Under the pieces are notes generated by a model. It made no database searches, had not been told where the DNA came from, and saw only the letters and a list, made by a program, of their open reading frames with translations. A stretch of 64,000 nucleotides of DNA, from assembly GCF_022179285.1 (NCBI RefSeq), contig NZ_BPQO01000006.1, positions 124,001 to 188,000 on the forward strand. The letters are read 5' to 3'. This DNA comes from Methylobacterium hispanicum. GTDB taxonomy: Bacteria > Pseudomonadota > Alphaproteobacteria > Rhizobiales > Beijerinckiaceae. Below, in pieces: positions 1-9,028 of the stretch. A program made the translations under genes and the position numbers. Position 1 is the first letter of the stretch, and every line of letters starts with the position of its first letter.

Positions 1-41
1 CGAACGGTTCGGTCAATCTGAGCGGTGGATCCGGCGACGAG

Positions 42-689
42 ATGACGGGCGCAGCGACACTGGAGCGGGGGGCGGGGCCCATCCCGGCCGAGGGCGAGAA
101 GCGCCGCCAGATCCTGGAGGGCGCGCGCCAGGTCTTCATGGCGTCCGGCTTCGACGGGGCCAGCATGGGCGAGATCGCCCGGGCGGCCGGGGTCTCGAAG
201 GGCACCCTCTACGTCTACTTCGACAGCAAGGAGGCCCTGTTCGAGGCCCTGACGGTCGAGGAGAAGGAGGGGCTCGCCGAGAACCTGTTCCGTCTGGACG
301 AGGCCGACCCGGACGTGCCCGCCGTTCTGACGCGCCTGGGCGCCAGCTACCTTGCCATGATGGCGCGGCCCGAGCACGTCTCGATCATCCGCATGGTGAT
401 CGGCGCCTGCGAGAAGTTTCCCCGTTTCGGGCAGGCCTTCTACGAGGCGGGGCCCGCCTGCGGGGTCGAGCGGCTGAAGGCCTATCTCGACGCGCAGGTC
501 GCGGCCGGGCGGCTGCGGCCCGCCGACACGGAACTCGCCGCCAAGCACTTCCTGCAGCTCTGTCAGGCCGGGATGCTGACGCGGCTCCTGTTCAACGCCG
601 GCGCGGCGCCGAGCGAGGAGGAGATCCGTCACCGGGTCACGGAGGCGGTGCGGGTGTTCTACGCGGGCTACGGGCCGCAGGCCGCATAG
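42..689 (+). CDS. TetR/AcrR family transcriptional regulator
   Basis: A 215-aa TetR-type DNA-binding repressor. Residues about 20-65 form the helix-turn-helix domain: an RRQILEGARQVF helix followed by the recognition helix GVSKGTLYVYF, the classic TetR signature. The remaining roughly 140 residues are a helical ligand-binding and dimerisation region that I cannot assign to an inducer. It begins 41 bases from the window edge, so any divergent target gene is out of view. The ATG at 42 is preceded only by a weak purine stretch (GACGAG). The family is secure; the regulon is unknown. Confidence 0.9.
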   Translation: MTGAATLERGAGPIPAEGEKRRQILEGARQVFMASGFDGASMGEIARAAGVSKGTLYVYFDSKEALFEALTVEEKEGLAENLFRLDEADPDVPAVLTRLGASYLAMMARPEHVSIIRMVIGACEKFPRFGQAFYEAGPACGVERLKAYLDAQVAAGRLRPADTELAAKHFLQLCQAGMLTRLLFNAGAAPSEEEIRHRVTEAVRVFYAGYGPQAA

Positions 690-720
690 CGGGCACCGCC
701 GCGCCGCGTCCGGCCGCGGC

Positions 721-1365
721 TTACTCGTTGACCGCCCCCGTCTCGTCGTCCCGGGCCGTGAGCCGCTTCGACTCCGCGGAGCCGTCCTGCCTGAGATAGA
801 TGCTCAGGAGCAGGAACATGCCCATCGCGAAGAACTCCGCCTGCCAGGTCTGGAAGGTCTGGAACCACAGATCGGCGGAAACGAGGGATTGCGCGAGGTT
901 GAGAGCGGCCTCTCCGCGCCGGCTCCTGTCGGCATTGTAGCTCGCCGCGTTCGCTAAGAAGAAGGCCGCGAAGGCGAGCAGGAACAGGGCTAGGAAGGCG
1001 AGCGACAACCCGTTGGCGTATGTCCAGGAGTGCGGGCGGCCCACCTGGTCGGGCGCGCCCGGTCCCGGGTGCTGCGCGCCCGCTTCGTCATCGGGCTTCC
1101 GCGAGTGCGAGGCGCCCCGCTGGCGCAGGAACACGCTGAAGACGATCAGCACCAGAAGCTGAAGCAGGGCCGCCTGCCAGTTGCTGAACACACCTTTCAG
1201 GAAGCTCGGATCGGCCAGATAGGCGATCAGGCCGGAACTCCGGGACTGGCCGGCCGGATCCTCGGCCTGGAGGGCGTATCCGCTGATCGCCTGCCCGCCG
1301 ATGCAGATGAGGAACAGGCCGAAGAAGGCCAGCGTGAGGCCGTTGTCCTTCAGGAACCGCGCCAT
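721..1365 (-). CDS. DUF6766-type four-helix membrane protein
   Basis: A 214-aa integral membrane protein of unknown function that resembles DUF6766. Four hydrophobic segments lie near residues 9-28, 58-80, 122-145 and 178-200. The two halves look duplicated: NGLTLAFFGLFLICIGG near the N-terminus matches NGLSLAFLALFLLAFAA in the second half, and WQAALLQLLVLIVFSVFLRQ matches WQAEFFAMGMFLLLSIYLRQ. The ATG at 1365 is chosen because upstream in-frame sequence loses membrane character and runs into dxr. It lies about 100 bases downstream of dxr on the same strand, where rseP is usually found in related genomes. Confidence 0.75.
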   Translation of the reverse strand: MARFLKDNGLTLAFFGLFLICIGGQAISGYALQAEDPAGQSRSSGLIAYLADPSFLKGVFSNWQAALLQLLVLIVFSVFLRQRGASHSRKPDDEAGAQHPGPGAPDQVGRPHSWTYANGLSLAFLALFLLAFAAFFLANAASYNADRSRRGEAALNLAQSLVSADLWFQTFQTWQAEFFAMGMFLLLSIYLRQDGSAESKRLTARDDETGAVNE

Positions 1366-1466
1366 CGTCTCGTAGATCGCTGCGCCGCCCTCCCGTGGGG
1401 CGGCCCAGGACCAACCGCGCGGACACGGATGCGTTCTCGGCCAGCCTCTCCGGGTCCCGATCGGGC

Positions 1467-2645
1467 TCAGCCCGCCGCGCGCAGCCGCGGCAGGGCCTGC
1501 GCCGACCAGGCGCGCGCCTCGGCATCGATGGCGAGCGCCGCGTCGACATCCTCGGGTGCCGTGCGGTGGATGCCGGCGAAGTGCTCGCAAGTGCGCTCGA
1601 CCAGATCGGCGATGCCGTAGAACGGGATCTCGCCGCGGATGAAGGCCGCCACCGCGATCTCGTTGGCGGCGTTCATCACGGTCGGGGCCGCGCCGCCGTC
1701 GCGGAGCGCCGCCCGGGCGATCCGCAGACAGGGGAAACGCGCCTCGTCCACCGGCTCGAAGGTGAGGCTGCCCGCGGCCGCCAGGTCGAGCGGGCGGCCG
1801 CGCGCGATGGTCAGGCGCTCGCCCAAGCCCAGGCAATGGGCGATCGGCACGCGCATGTCCGGCATGGCGAGGCCCGCCGTCACCGCGCCGTCGAGCCAGT
1901 AGACGAGCCCGTGCACGATCGATTGCGGGTGGACGATCGCGTCGAGCCGGTCGTGGCCGAGGCCGAAGAGGTGGTGCGCCTCGATCAGTTCCAGCCCCTT
2001 GTTCATCAGGGAGGCCGAATCGATGTTGATCTTCATGCCCATCGACCAGGTCGGATGGGCGGCGGCCTCCGCGGCGGTGGCGGCCGCGATGCGCTCGCGG
2101 GTCCAGGTGCGGAACGGGCCGCCCGACGCCGTGATGGTCATCTTGGCCACATCCGAGACCGGGCCGTGGCCGAGCGCCTGGGCCAGCGCGTTGTGCTCGG
2201 AATCGACCGGCAGCAGGGTGGCGCCGTAGCGCTTGGCGTCGCGCATGAAGGCCTCGCCCGCGCAGACGAGGCTCTCCTTGTTGGCAAGCGCCACCGTGCG
2301 GCCGAGCCGGAGCGCCGCGTGGGTCGGCTTGAGGCCGGCCGCCCCGCTGACCGCCGCCACTACGATGTCGGCCTCCCGCGCCACCGCCTCAAGCACCGCG
2401 CTCTCGCCCGCCCCATTCGGGATGCCGGAGCCACTGAGCGCCTCGGCCAGCGCCGGGCCGGCGGACTCCTCGGCCAGCGCGGCGAACTCCGCCTTCATCT
2501 CGCGGGCGAGCTTGGCGAGCGCCTGTGCGTCGCGCCCACCCACCACTGAGCCGACCCGGAAGCGGTCGGCGTGCTGGGCAAGGAGGTCGGTGGTCGAGCG
2601 GCCGATCGAGCCGGTCGCGCCGAGCACGGAGACGGTGAGAGCCAC
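1467..2645 (-). CDS. dxr: 1-deoxy-D-xylulose-5-phosphate reductoisomerase
   Basis: Second enzyme of the MEP isoprenoid pathway; it converts DXP to 2-C-methyl-D-erythritol 4-phosphate with NADPH and a divalent metal. The 392-aa length is normal. The N-terminal GATGSIGRSTTDLL is the NADPH Rossmann loop. VDSEHNALAQAL supplies acidic metal ligands, and ASGGPFRTW and NKGLELIEAHHLFG are conserved substrate-site motifs. The start is GTG at 2645 with an AAGGAG ribosome site about 8 bases upstream. It follows cdsA by 13 bases, so the two are probably co-transcribed. Confidence 0.97.
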   Translation of the reverse strand: MALTVSVLGATGSIGRSTTDLLAQHADRFRVGSVVGGRDAQALAKLAREMKAEFAALAEESAGPALAEALSGSGIPNGAGESAVLEAVAREADIVVAAVSGAAGLKPTHAALRLGRTVALANKESLVCAGEAFMRDAKRYGATLLPVDSEHNALAQALGHGPVSDVAKMTITASGGPFRTWTRERIAAATAAEAAAHPTWSMGMKINIDSASLMNKGLELIEAHHLFGLGHDRLDAIVHPQSIVHGLVYWLDGAVTAGLAMPDMRVPIAHCLGLGERLTIARGRPLDLAAAGSLTFEPVDEARFPCLRIARAALRDGGAAPTVMNAANEIAVAAFIRGEIPFYGIADLVERTCEHFAGIHRTAPEDVDAALAIDAEARAWSAQALPRLRAAG

Positions 2646-2658
2646 GAAAAGAACTCCT

Positions 2659-3510
2659 TCAGGCGGCGAGGCGCCGCGCGACCAGGAACAGGCCGGCGAG
2701 CAGCGCCACCGCGAAAAATCCGTCGAGGCGGTCCATCACGCCGCCGTGGCCGGGAATCGACCGGCCGGAATCCTTGACCCCGTAATGCCGCTTCAGGGCG
2801 GATTCGAGGAGATCGCCCGCCTGGCTCAGCACCGACGAGACGGCGCTGACGAGCGCCACCAGGGCGAGATTGGTGTCGGCGAGCGGGCTCCAGCCCTGCT
2901 GGCGGGCGAGCGCGACGAGGGCCGTCCCGGCCACCACCGCGCCCGCGAGTCCGCCGAGGGCGCCCGACCACGTCTTCTTCGGCGAGACCGCCGGCATCAG
3001 CTTCGGGCCCCCGAAGGTACGGCCGGTGAAGTAGGCGACGATGTCGGTGGACCAGACCACCGCGAACATCCAGGCGGGGCCGAGGATGCCGATCTCAGGC
3101 GCGTCGCGCAGGGCCGGCGGCACCAGGGCGATGACGGCGCCACCCAGCAGAGCGCCGAGCGCTCTGAGGCGCCCGGGATTGTCGCGAGGCAGGGCGAGGC
3201 AGAGGGCCGAACCGCCCGCCAGAATGGCGAGGCCGACGGGGAGCGCGACCTCCCGCTCCAGGCAGATCGTGAGCGCGGCGAGCGTGACGGCGACGGTGCC
3301 GAGAAGGGCGCGCCGCGGCAGGGTGCGGCTCATGCCGATCCACTCGCCCGCGCCGACGATCGCGGCCGCGAGCCAGATTCCGGCAAACGCCCAGCCGCCC
3401 AGCACAAGGCCCGAGACGACGAGCGCGGCCAGCACGATCCCCGAGAGGACGCGCAGGCCGAGCTCACGGCTGCCGAAGGCCTTTCGCGGCGGTGCCGCCT
3501 CTCCCGCCAT
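2659..3510 (-). CDS. cdsA: Phosphatidate cytidylyltransferase
   Basis: Inner-membrane CDP-diacylglycerol synthase (283 aa) that makes CDP-DAG from phosphatidic acid and CTP for phospholipid synthesis. It is highly hydrophobic with about seven membrane segments. The C-terminus carries the family signature KDSGRSIPGHGGVMDRLDG, and SPKKTWSGALGGL is the second conserved block. It sits 27 bases after frr and 13 before dxr. In most alphaproteobacteria uppS lies between frr and cdsA; it is absent here. Its product feeds pssA at 23.4-24.2 kb. Confidence 0.96.
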   Translation of the reverse strand: MAGEAAPPRKAFGSRELGLRVLSGIVLAALVVSGLVLGGWAFAGIWLAAAIVGAGEWIGMSRTLPRRALLGTVAVTLAALTICLEREVALPVGLAILAGGSALCLALPRDNPGRLRALGALLGGAVIALVPPALRDAPEIGILGPAWMFAVVWSTDIVAYFTGRTFGGPKLMPAVSPKKTWSGALGGLAGAVVAGTALVALARQQGWSPLADTNLALVALVSAVSSVLSQAGDLLESALKRHYGVKDSGRSIPGHGGVMDRLDGFFAVALLAGLFLVARRLAA

Positions 3511-3537
3511 CGCGCGCGGTCCCGACGCGAGCCTGCG

Positions 3538-4101
3538 TCAGACCTGCATGATCTCCTTCTCCTTGGAGGCCAGCACGCCGTCGATCTCGGCGATGTACTG
3601 GTCGGTCGCCTTCTGCACGTCGGTGGCCTGGCGCTTCTCGTCGTCCTCCGAGATGGCGCTGTCCTTCAGGAGCTTCTTGAGGTGGTCGAGCCCGTCGCGG
3701 CGCACGTGCCGCACGGCGACGCGCGCCTCCTCGGTGTACTTGTGGGCGACCTTGACCATCTCCTTGCGGCGCTGCTCGTTCATCTCGGGGATGCGCAGTC
3801 GGATGGTCTGACCCTCGGTCTGCGGGTTGAGGCCGAGATCGGACTCGCGGATCGCCTTCTCGACGGCGGTGACCATGGAGCGGTCCCAGACCGAGATCGA
3901 CAGGAGGCGGGGTTCCGGCACGCTCACGGTGGCGACCTGCGCCATCGGCATCGCCGAGCCGTAGGCATCGACCTGGATCGGGTCGAGCAGGCTCGGGGTG
4001 GCGCGGCCGGTGCGGAGCGACCCCAGATCCTTCGAGAGCGAGGCCACCGCGCCCTGCATGCGGCGCTTGATGTCGTTGAGGTCGAAGTCCGGTGTGGCCA
4101 T
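3538..4101 (-). CDS. frr: Ribosome recycling factor
   Basis: Releases post-termination ribosomes from mRNA together with EF-G. The 187-aa protein has standard length and the typical two-domain pattern: [20 protein letters not shown] early, then [20 protein letters not shown] and a helical C-terminus. The ATG at 4101 ([14 protein letters not shown]) is preferred over an in-frame ATG at 4173 because the family starts here and the upstream 24 residues are Arg/Pro-rich and non-conserved. It lies 123 bases downstream of pyrH. Confidence 0.97.
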   Translation of the reverse strand: MATPDFDLNDIKRRMQGAVASLSKDLGSLRTGRATPSLLDPIQVDAYGSAMPMAQVATVSVPEPRLLSISVWDRSMVTAVEKAIRESDLGLNPQTEGQTIRLRIPEMNEQRRKEMVKVAHKYTEEARVAVRHVRRDGLDHLKKLLKDSAISEDDEKRQATDVQKATDQYIAEIDGVLASKEKEIMQV

Positions 4102-4224
4102 CTCGTCAAATCCCGACGCGTTCGCGGAAAGGTAAGGGTCCGGGCGGCGCGGCCCGGGCGTTCGGCGCCTCAATGAACGAAAACCGGAGCGCCCGCAAAC
4201 GGATCGGGCGGATTTCGCCCCGCC

Positions 4225-4944
4225 TTACGGCACCACGCGCGTACAGGGCGCACCCCCGGTGAGGATCGCGGTGATCGAGCTCGGCGCGTGGACGGAGCCG
4301 ACCACGATCGAGAGCCGGCTCTCGCGGGCGAGCGCGAAGGCGGCGGTGTCCATCACCTTGAGGTCGCGGGCGATCGCCTCGTCGTGGGTGATGCGGTCGT
4401 AGCGGGTGGCGTCCGGGTTCGTCTTCGGGTCGGCCGAGTAGACGCCGTCCACCTGGGTCGCCTTGAGGACGGCCTCGCAGCGGAGTTCCGCGGCGCGCAG
4501 CACGGCCGCCGTGTCGGTGGTGAAGTACGGGTTGCCGGTACCACCCGCCAGCACCACCACCTGCCCCTTGTCGAGATGGTGGAGCGCGGGCTGCCTTGCG
4601 AAGGTCTCGCAGATCGTCGGCATCGAGACCGCCGACATGGTCCGCGCCTGGACGCCGGCCGCGTTCAGCGCCGTCTCCAGCGCCAGCGAGTTCATCACGG
4701 TCGCCATCATGCCGAGCGAGTCGCCGGTCGCCCGGTCGATGAAGCCCGCCTGGGAGATGCGCGCCCCGCGGATCATGTTGCCGCCGCCGACCACGAGCGC
4801 GACCTGGATGCCCGTCGCGATCGTCCGGGCGATGTCTTCGGCGAGGCCGGCGAGCGTCGGCGGGTGCAGCCAGTAGCCGTCCGGGGCGGCGAGCGCCTCG
4901 CCGGAGAGCTTCACCAGGACGCGGCGATAGGGCGTTTCCGGCAT
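4225..4944 (-). CDS. pyrH: UMP kinase (uridylate kinase)
   Basis: Phosphorylates UMP to UDP in pyrimidine synthesis. It is 239 aa, of the amino-acid-kinase fold. RRVLVKLSGEAL is the N-terminal nucleotide loop, VVGGGNMIRG the glycine loop, and GTGNPYFTTDTAAVLRA the acceptor-site motif. The ATG at 4944 follows a strong GGAGGAG site. Co-directional with frr downstream. Upstream, the normal tsf partner is separated by nearly 1.9 kb containing an opposite-strand glycosyltransferase and a repeat, so pyrH probably has its own promoter here. Confidence 0.97.
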   Translation of the reverse strand: MPETPYRRVLVKLSGEALAAPDGYWLHPPTLAGLAEDIARTIATGIQVALVVGGGNMIRGARISQAGFIDRATGDSLGMMATVMNSLALETALNAAGVQARTMSAVSMPTICETFARQPALHHLDKGQVVVLAGGTGNPYFTTDTAAVLRAAELRCEAVLKATQVDGVYSADPKTNPDATRYDRITHDEAIARDLKVMDTAAFALARESRLSIVVGSVHAPSSITAILTGGAPCTRVVP

Positions 4945-5216
4945 AGGGACTCCTCCGCCGGAGCGCGGCCGGCCTGCTCTCGAACCGAGGGGCTTCTACG
5001 CGAAGCGGCCCGGCGGCGTCGAGGGCGCGAACCGTGAACGGCACCGCGCCCGTGCTCCGCCCGATCCGTTCGGCAAACGTACAGCCGAGCCCGGCTAAGA
5101 CTGCCGCGTTGCCGGGATCCGGGGGCGAACCGGGCCTCGATTCCGGTGGCGTGACGGGCCGAGCGGACCGCGCCAGCGATGGGCGGTCTGCGGCCCCGCT
5201 GGATTGGAGCCGCCCC

Positions 5217-6410
5217 GTGTCGCCCACCACCCTTCCGATCGCCGACCCGCAGGGACGCGTCCCGGCCTCCGGCCCGGACGTCGTCGTCGCGATCCCCGTG
5301 CGCAACGAGGCCGAGCGGATCGCGGCCTGCCTGCGGGCCCTCGGGGCCCAGGCCGGGCTCGCGCCGGGCCGGCTCGGGCTGGTGCTGTTCCTCAACAACT
5401 GCACGGACGGCACGGAGGCGATCGTCGCCGGACTGCGCGCCAGCCTGCCGATGCCCGTGCGGCTGATCACCGCGACCTACGAGCGGGCCCATGCGGGCTG
5501 GGCGCGCCGCGCCGCGATGGACGCGGCGGCCGCCTGGATCGAGGCGGGGCCCGGCACCGGCACGATCCTGACCTCGGACGCCGACAGCCGCGTGCCGCCG
5601 GACTGGGTCGCCCGCAACCTCGCGGCGCTGGAAGCCGGTGCCGACGCGGTGGCGGGCCGGGTCGAACTCGCCCCCGAGGAGGCCGCCCTGCTGCCGCCCT
5701 CGCTGCCGGCCCGCGGCAAGCTGGAAGATGAATACGACGCGCTGATCACCGAGATCGAGACCTGCCTCGACCCGGATCCGCACGATCCCTGGCCCTGCCA
5801 CCGCACCACGATCGGCGCCTCGCTCGCCGTGCGCTCGGGCGCCTACGTCCAAGTCGGCGGCATGCCGGAGATCCCGCTCGGCGAGGACGGCGCCTTCGTG
5901 GCCGCCCTGCTGCAGCAGGGTTTTCGCGTGCGCCACCCGCGCGACGTGGTGGTGACGATCTCGGCCCGGCTCTCCGGCCGGGCGCCCGGCGGCGTCGCCG
6001 ACACGATCCGCGCCCGCTGCGAGGAGCCCGACGCGCTCTGCGACGCCCGGATGGAGCGCGTGCCCCGGCTGATACTGCGCTGCTGGCTGCGCCACCGCCT
6101 GCGCCGGCTGCACCGCTCCGGCCGGCTGGGGCGCGACCTCGCCTGGGCGCGCCTCCTCGGCGTGTCGGCCGAGGAGGCGCGCCGGATCGCCGCGATGCCG
6201 CGCGTCGGCGAGGCGGTCGCGGCGGCCGAGCGCGCGAGCCCGCGACTCGCGTTCCGGCCGGTCGGGCCGCGGCATCTGCCGGGGCAGATCCGTGCGGCGC
6301 GGGTGGCCCTGGTGATGCTGCGGCCGGCCTCTCGGATCGCCGCAAGGCTTCGGCGGGGCGGGTCTGCCGCTTCCGTGCCGCCGCTCTCCGCCACCGCGCC
6401 GGAGCAGTAG
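5217..6410 (+). CDS. Family 2 glycosyltransferase
   Basis: A GT-A-fold glycosyltransferase of about 397 aa. The nucleotide-sugar domain shows VVVAIPVRNEAERIAACLRA, then LFLNNCTDGTEAI, and an acidic metal motif LTSDADSRVPPDW; GEDGAFVAALLQQGFRV resembles the acceptor-side ED motif. No membrane segment is obvious, so it is likely cytosolic. An in-frame GTG at 5034 would add 61 low-complexity residues; GTG 5217 is preferred because homology-like sequence begins soon after. It lies on the opposite strand between tsf and pyrH, an unusual insertion into a conserved series. The acceptor is unknown. Confidence 0.82.
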   Translation: MSPTTLPIADPQGRVPASGPDVVVAIPVRNEAERIAACLRALGAQAGLAPGRLGLVLFLNNCTDGTEAIVAGLRASLPMPVRLITATYERAHAGWARRAAMDAAAAWIEAGPGTGTILTSDADSRVPPDWVARNLAALEAGADAVAGRVELAPEEAALLPPSLPARGKLEDEYDALITEIETCLDPDPHDPWPCHRTTIGASLAVRSGAYVQVGGMPEIPLGEDGAFVAALLQQGFRVRHPRDVVVTISARLSGRAPGGVADTIRARCEEPDALCDARMERVPRLILRCWLRHRLRRLHRSGRLGRDLAWARLLGVSAEEARRIAAMPRVGEAVAAAERASPRLAFRPVGPRHLPGQIRAARVALVMLRPASRIAARLRRGGSAASVPPLSATAPEQ

Positions 6411-6500
6411 AGGGCGCGGTTCTCCCTCCCCCCTCTGCGGGTAGGGAAAAGGATGTGGGACGCCCAACCTCCCTCGGGTGGGGCTGGACCCACGCCGCAC

Positions 6501-6640
6501 CCCCTCTCCCATAGGGAGAGGGTTGGGGTGAGGGGTATGACGCTTCAGACCTGAGCACGCGGTCGACGCGCGTTCAGGTTTGTTCCCCGTTCTGAGGCCT
6601 CATACCCCTCACCCTGTCCCTCTCCCTATGGGAGAGGGGA
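6501..6640. repeat. Inverted-pair palindromic repeat, copy A
   Basis: Two arms in opposite orientation. Arm 6501-6540 is a CTCTCCCATAGGGAGAG hairpin followed by TTGGGGTGAGGGGTATGA. Arm 6601-6640 is its mirror, starting CATACCCCTCACC. The 60-base core contains GACGCGCGTTCAGG. The same architecture recurs at 22949-23100, 23211-23364, 30319-30471 and 57993-58145. Here it fills the gap between two convergent genes (glycosyltransferase and tsf). The remaining intergenic sequence, 6411-6500 and 6641-6752, shows no gene. Confidence 0.9.
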
Positions 6641-6752
6641 CCCGCGCACGCCTAGTCCTGCACGGCATCTTCTGGAGCGGTCCCCAGGCCATCGTTCGTC
6701 TGAGAAGCCTCCCCCACAGAGGGAGAAAGCAGCGCGGGCGCCCCCGAACGAG

Positions 6753-6783
6753 AAAAGCCCCGGCCTCTCGGCCGGGGCTTTCC
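6753..6783 (-). terminator. Rho-independent terminator of the rpsB-tsf unit
   Basis: A perfect 11-bp stem AAGCCCCGGCC / GGCCGGGGCTT (6755-6765 with 6770-6780) and a 4-base loop. On the minus strand it is followed by TTTTCTCG. It lies 25 bases beyond the tsf stop codon. Confidence 0.85.
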
Positions 6784-6807
6784 CCTGAACGTACGGCTCG
6801 CAGCCGA

Positions 6808-7734
6808 TCAGGCGCGGCCGGCCTGCTGGGCCACCTCGGTGGCGAAGTCCGGGCCCTCTTCCTTCTCGATGCCCTCGCCGAGCGCGTAGCGCACGAAGGC
6901 GGTGAGGTTCACCGGAGCGCCGACCTTGCCGGCGGCCTCCTTCAGCACCTGCGAGATGGTCTTCGAGCCGTCGTGCACGAAGGGCTGCTCCAGGAGGGTG
7001 ACCTCCTTGTAGTAGCTCTTCAGGCCGCTCTCGACGATCTTGGCCATGACGTGGTCCGGCTTGCCGGCGTTCTTCTCGCGCAGGATGTTCGACTCGCGCT
7101 CCACCGTCGCGGCATCGACGCCCGAGGCGTCGAGCGCCACCGGGTTGGTCGCGGCGACGTGCATGGCGATCTGGCGACCGAGCGCGGAGAGCGCGTCCAC
7201 GTCGCCCTCGGACTCGAGCGCCACCAGCACGCCGATCTTGCCGAGGCCGTCCGAGATCTGGTTGTGCACGTAGCTCGCGATCACGCCCTTGGAGACTTCG
7301 AGCTTGGTCACGCGGCGCAGGGTCATGTTCTCGCCGATGGTGGCGATCAGGCTCTGCAGCTTGTCGGCCACGGTCTCGGAGGCGCCCGGGAAGTGGGCGG
7401 CCTGCAGCCCCTCCAGCGTGCCGTCGCTGTTGAGCGCGATCTTGGCGGCCTCGCGGGCGAAGGCCTGGAAGGCGTCGTTGCGGGCGACGAAGTCGGTCTC
7501 GGAATTCACCTCGACCACCGCGGCGTGGCGGCCGGCGGACTCGACGGCGACCAGACCCTCGGCGGCGACGCGGCCGGCCTTCTTGGCGGCCTTGGCGAGG
7601 CCCTTCTTGCGCAGCCAGTCGACGGCGGCCTCGAGATCGCCCCCCGTCTCGTTCAGCGCGCCCTTGCAGTCCATCATGCCCGCGCCGGTCTTCTCGCGGA
7701 GCTCCTTCACCATCGCGGCGGTGATGTTGGCCAT
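6808..7734 (-). CDS. tsf: Translation elongation factor Ts
   Basis: Guanine-nucleotide exchange factor for EF-Tu, 308 aa. The N-terminal UBA-like part [20 protein letters not shown] and the exchange-site motif [12 protein letters not shown] are diagnostic. The ATG at 7734 (MANITAAM) is the family start; an in-frame ATG further upstream adds a Pro/Arg-rich non-conserved stretch. It is downstream of rpsB with a 136-base spacer that contains a strong hairpin, and it ends at a clear terminator. Confidence 0.97.
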   Translation of the reverse strand: MANITAAMVKELREKTGAGMMDCKGALNETGGDLEAAVDWLRKKGLAKAAKKAGRVAAEGLVAVESAGRHAAVVEVNSETDFVARNDAFQAFAREAAKIALNSDGTLEGLQAAHFPGASETVADKLQSLIATIGENMTLRRVTKLEVSKGVIASYVHNQISDGLGKIGVLVALESEGDVDALSALGRQIAMHVAATNPVALDASGVDAATVERESNILREKNAGKPDHVMAKIVESGLKSYYKEVTLLEQPFVHDGSKTISQVLKEAAGKVGAPVNLTAFVRYALGEGIEKEEGPDFATEVAQQAGRA

Positions 7735-7779
7735 GGCCGGTCCTTTCGTCTCGCTCCCGCGGGAGTCTCTGAGATGAGA

Positions 7780-7809
7780 GGGCCCGGCGCCCTGTGGAGC
7801 GCCGGGCCC
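7780..7809 (-). promoter_or_regulatory. Intercistronic hairpin between rpsB and tsf
   Basis: A perfect 11-bp inverted repeat, GGGCCCGGCGC / GCGCCGGGCCC, around an 8-base loop. No T-run follows on the minus strand, so it is more likely an attenuating, processing or mRNA-stabilising hairpin than a full terminator. It would let tsf and rpsB levels differ. Confidence 0.6.
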
Positions 7810-7870
7810 GAAGATGGGGTTCTCAAGGAAGCTGCGCCGGCCGCGAGGCCGACGCCGGTCCCAAAAAGAA

Positions 7871-8938
7871 TCAGGCGGCGGCGGCGGCCTCGACGAAGCC
7901 GCGGGCCTGATCGACCCAGCCGTCGCGGGCGATGCGGCCGTTGAGCTTGAGGTCGCCATCGATCTTGGCGACGTCGTCGGCGCTCATCGCGGCGATCTGC
8001 CAGTAATGGTAGATGCCGGCATCGTTGAGCTTCTGCACGATCTGCGGGCCGGCGCCGTTGAGCTTGGTCAGGTCGTCCGGAGCGCCGCGCGGGGCGGCGA
8101 GCAGCTCGAAGTGCTCGGTCGACTCGGCGAGCATCGCCACGTCGGCCGGATCGAGGGCGCCCGACTCCACGGAGAGGGCCGCGTCGTCGTTGGCCGGCAG
8201 CTCCTCGGCCATCGGCTCCTCGGAGGCGCCGAGATCGACGCCCGACGAGCCTTGAGCCCGCGAGATGCCGTCGATCGCCGCGCGGGCGATGAGGTCGCAG
8301 TAGAGCGCGATGGCGCGGCCCGCGTCGTCGTTGGCCGGGACGATGTAGCTGATGCCGTCCGGGTTGCAGTTGGTGTCGACGATGGCGGCCACCGGGATGC
8401 CGAGGCGGTTCGCCTCCTTGATCGCCAGCTGCTCCTTGTTGGTGTCGATCACGAACAGCAGGTCGGGCACGCCGCCCATGTCCTTGATACCGCCGAGCGC
8501 CTTCTCGAGCTTGTCCTTCTCACGGGACAGCATCAGGCGCTCCTTCTTGGTGAGGCCGGGGCCGCCGGTCTCGAGCGTCTCGGAGACCTTGCGCAGGCGC
8601 GAGATCGAGCCCGAGATGGTCTTCCAGTTGGTCAGCATGCCGCCGAGCCAGCGGGAGTTGACGTAGTACTGGGCCGAGCGCTTGGCGGCGTCGGCGATCG
8701 TGTCGGCGGCCTGGCGCTTCGTGCCGACGAACAGCACGCGGCCGCCGCGGGCGACGGTGTCGCTGACGGCCTGGAGGGCCTGGTGCATCGCCGGGACCGT
8801 CTGGGCCAGGTCGATGATGTGGATGTTGTTGCGGGTGCCGAAGATGTAGGGCTGCATCTTCGGGTTCCAGCGGTGCGACTGGTGACCGAAATGGGCGCCC
8901 GCCTCAAGGAGCTGGCGCATGGTGAAGTCGACGGCCAT
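7871..8938 (-). CDS. rpsB: 30S ribosomal protein S2 with C-terminal extension
   Basis: Small-subunit ribosomal protein. The core (residues 1 to about 230) is canonical: [36 protein letters not shown] and [13 protein letters not shown]. At 355 aa it is roughly 100 residues longer than enteric S2. The extra part is an acidic linker and a compact helical domain beginning [20 protein letters not shown] and continuing [18 protein letters not shown]. This resembles the helix-hairpin-helix-like tail seen in S2 of Rhizobiales. ATG 8938 (MAVDFTMRQ) is chosen over ATG 9001, which adds a non-conserved leader. Confidence 0.97.
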   Translation of the reverse strand: MAVDFTMRQLLEAGAHFGHQSHRWNPKMQPYIFGTRNNIHIIDLAQTVPAMHQALQAVSDTVARGGRVLFVGTKRQAADTIADAAKRSAQYYVNSRWLGGMLTNWKTISGSISRLRKVSETLETGGPGLTKKERLMLSREKDKLEKALGGIKDMGGVPDLLFVIDTNKEQLAIKEANRLGIPVAAIVDTNCNPDGISYIVPANDDAGRAIALYCDLIARAAIDGISRAQGSSGVDLGASEEPMAEELPANDDAALSVESGALDPADVAMLAESTEHFELLAAPRGAPDDLTKLNGAGPQIVQKLNDAGIYHYWQIAAMSADDVAKIDGDLKLNGRIARDGWVDQARGFVEAAAAA

Positions 8939-9008
8939 GATTCTCTCGTTCTCCGGTTGATACCGCCGCGGAGGAAGCGACCGGCCCATCCGACCAGCCA
9001 CCGGAAAC

Positions 9009-9028
9009 GCCTCATTCAGTCATGAGGC
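9009..9028 (-). promoter_or_regulatory. Hairpin in the rpsB leader
   Basis: A 7-bp inverted repeat GCCTCAT / ATGAGGC with a 6-base loop, 71-90 bases upstream of the rpsB start. rpsB leaders in many bacteria bind S2 for autoregulation, and this hairpin may belong to such a leader. The rest of the 8939-9324 intergenic stretch holds the divergent promoters of rpsB and the lipoprotein gene; no coding sequence is convincing in it. Confidence 0.35.

Noticed and set aside
5034..5216. Longer N-terminus of the glycosyltransferase from GTG 5034.
   Set aside because: The additional 61 residues are low-complexity and lack family-like sequence; a promoter is needed in this interval.
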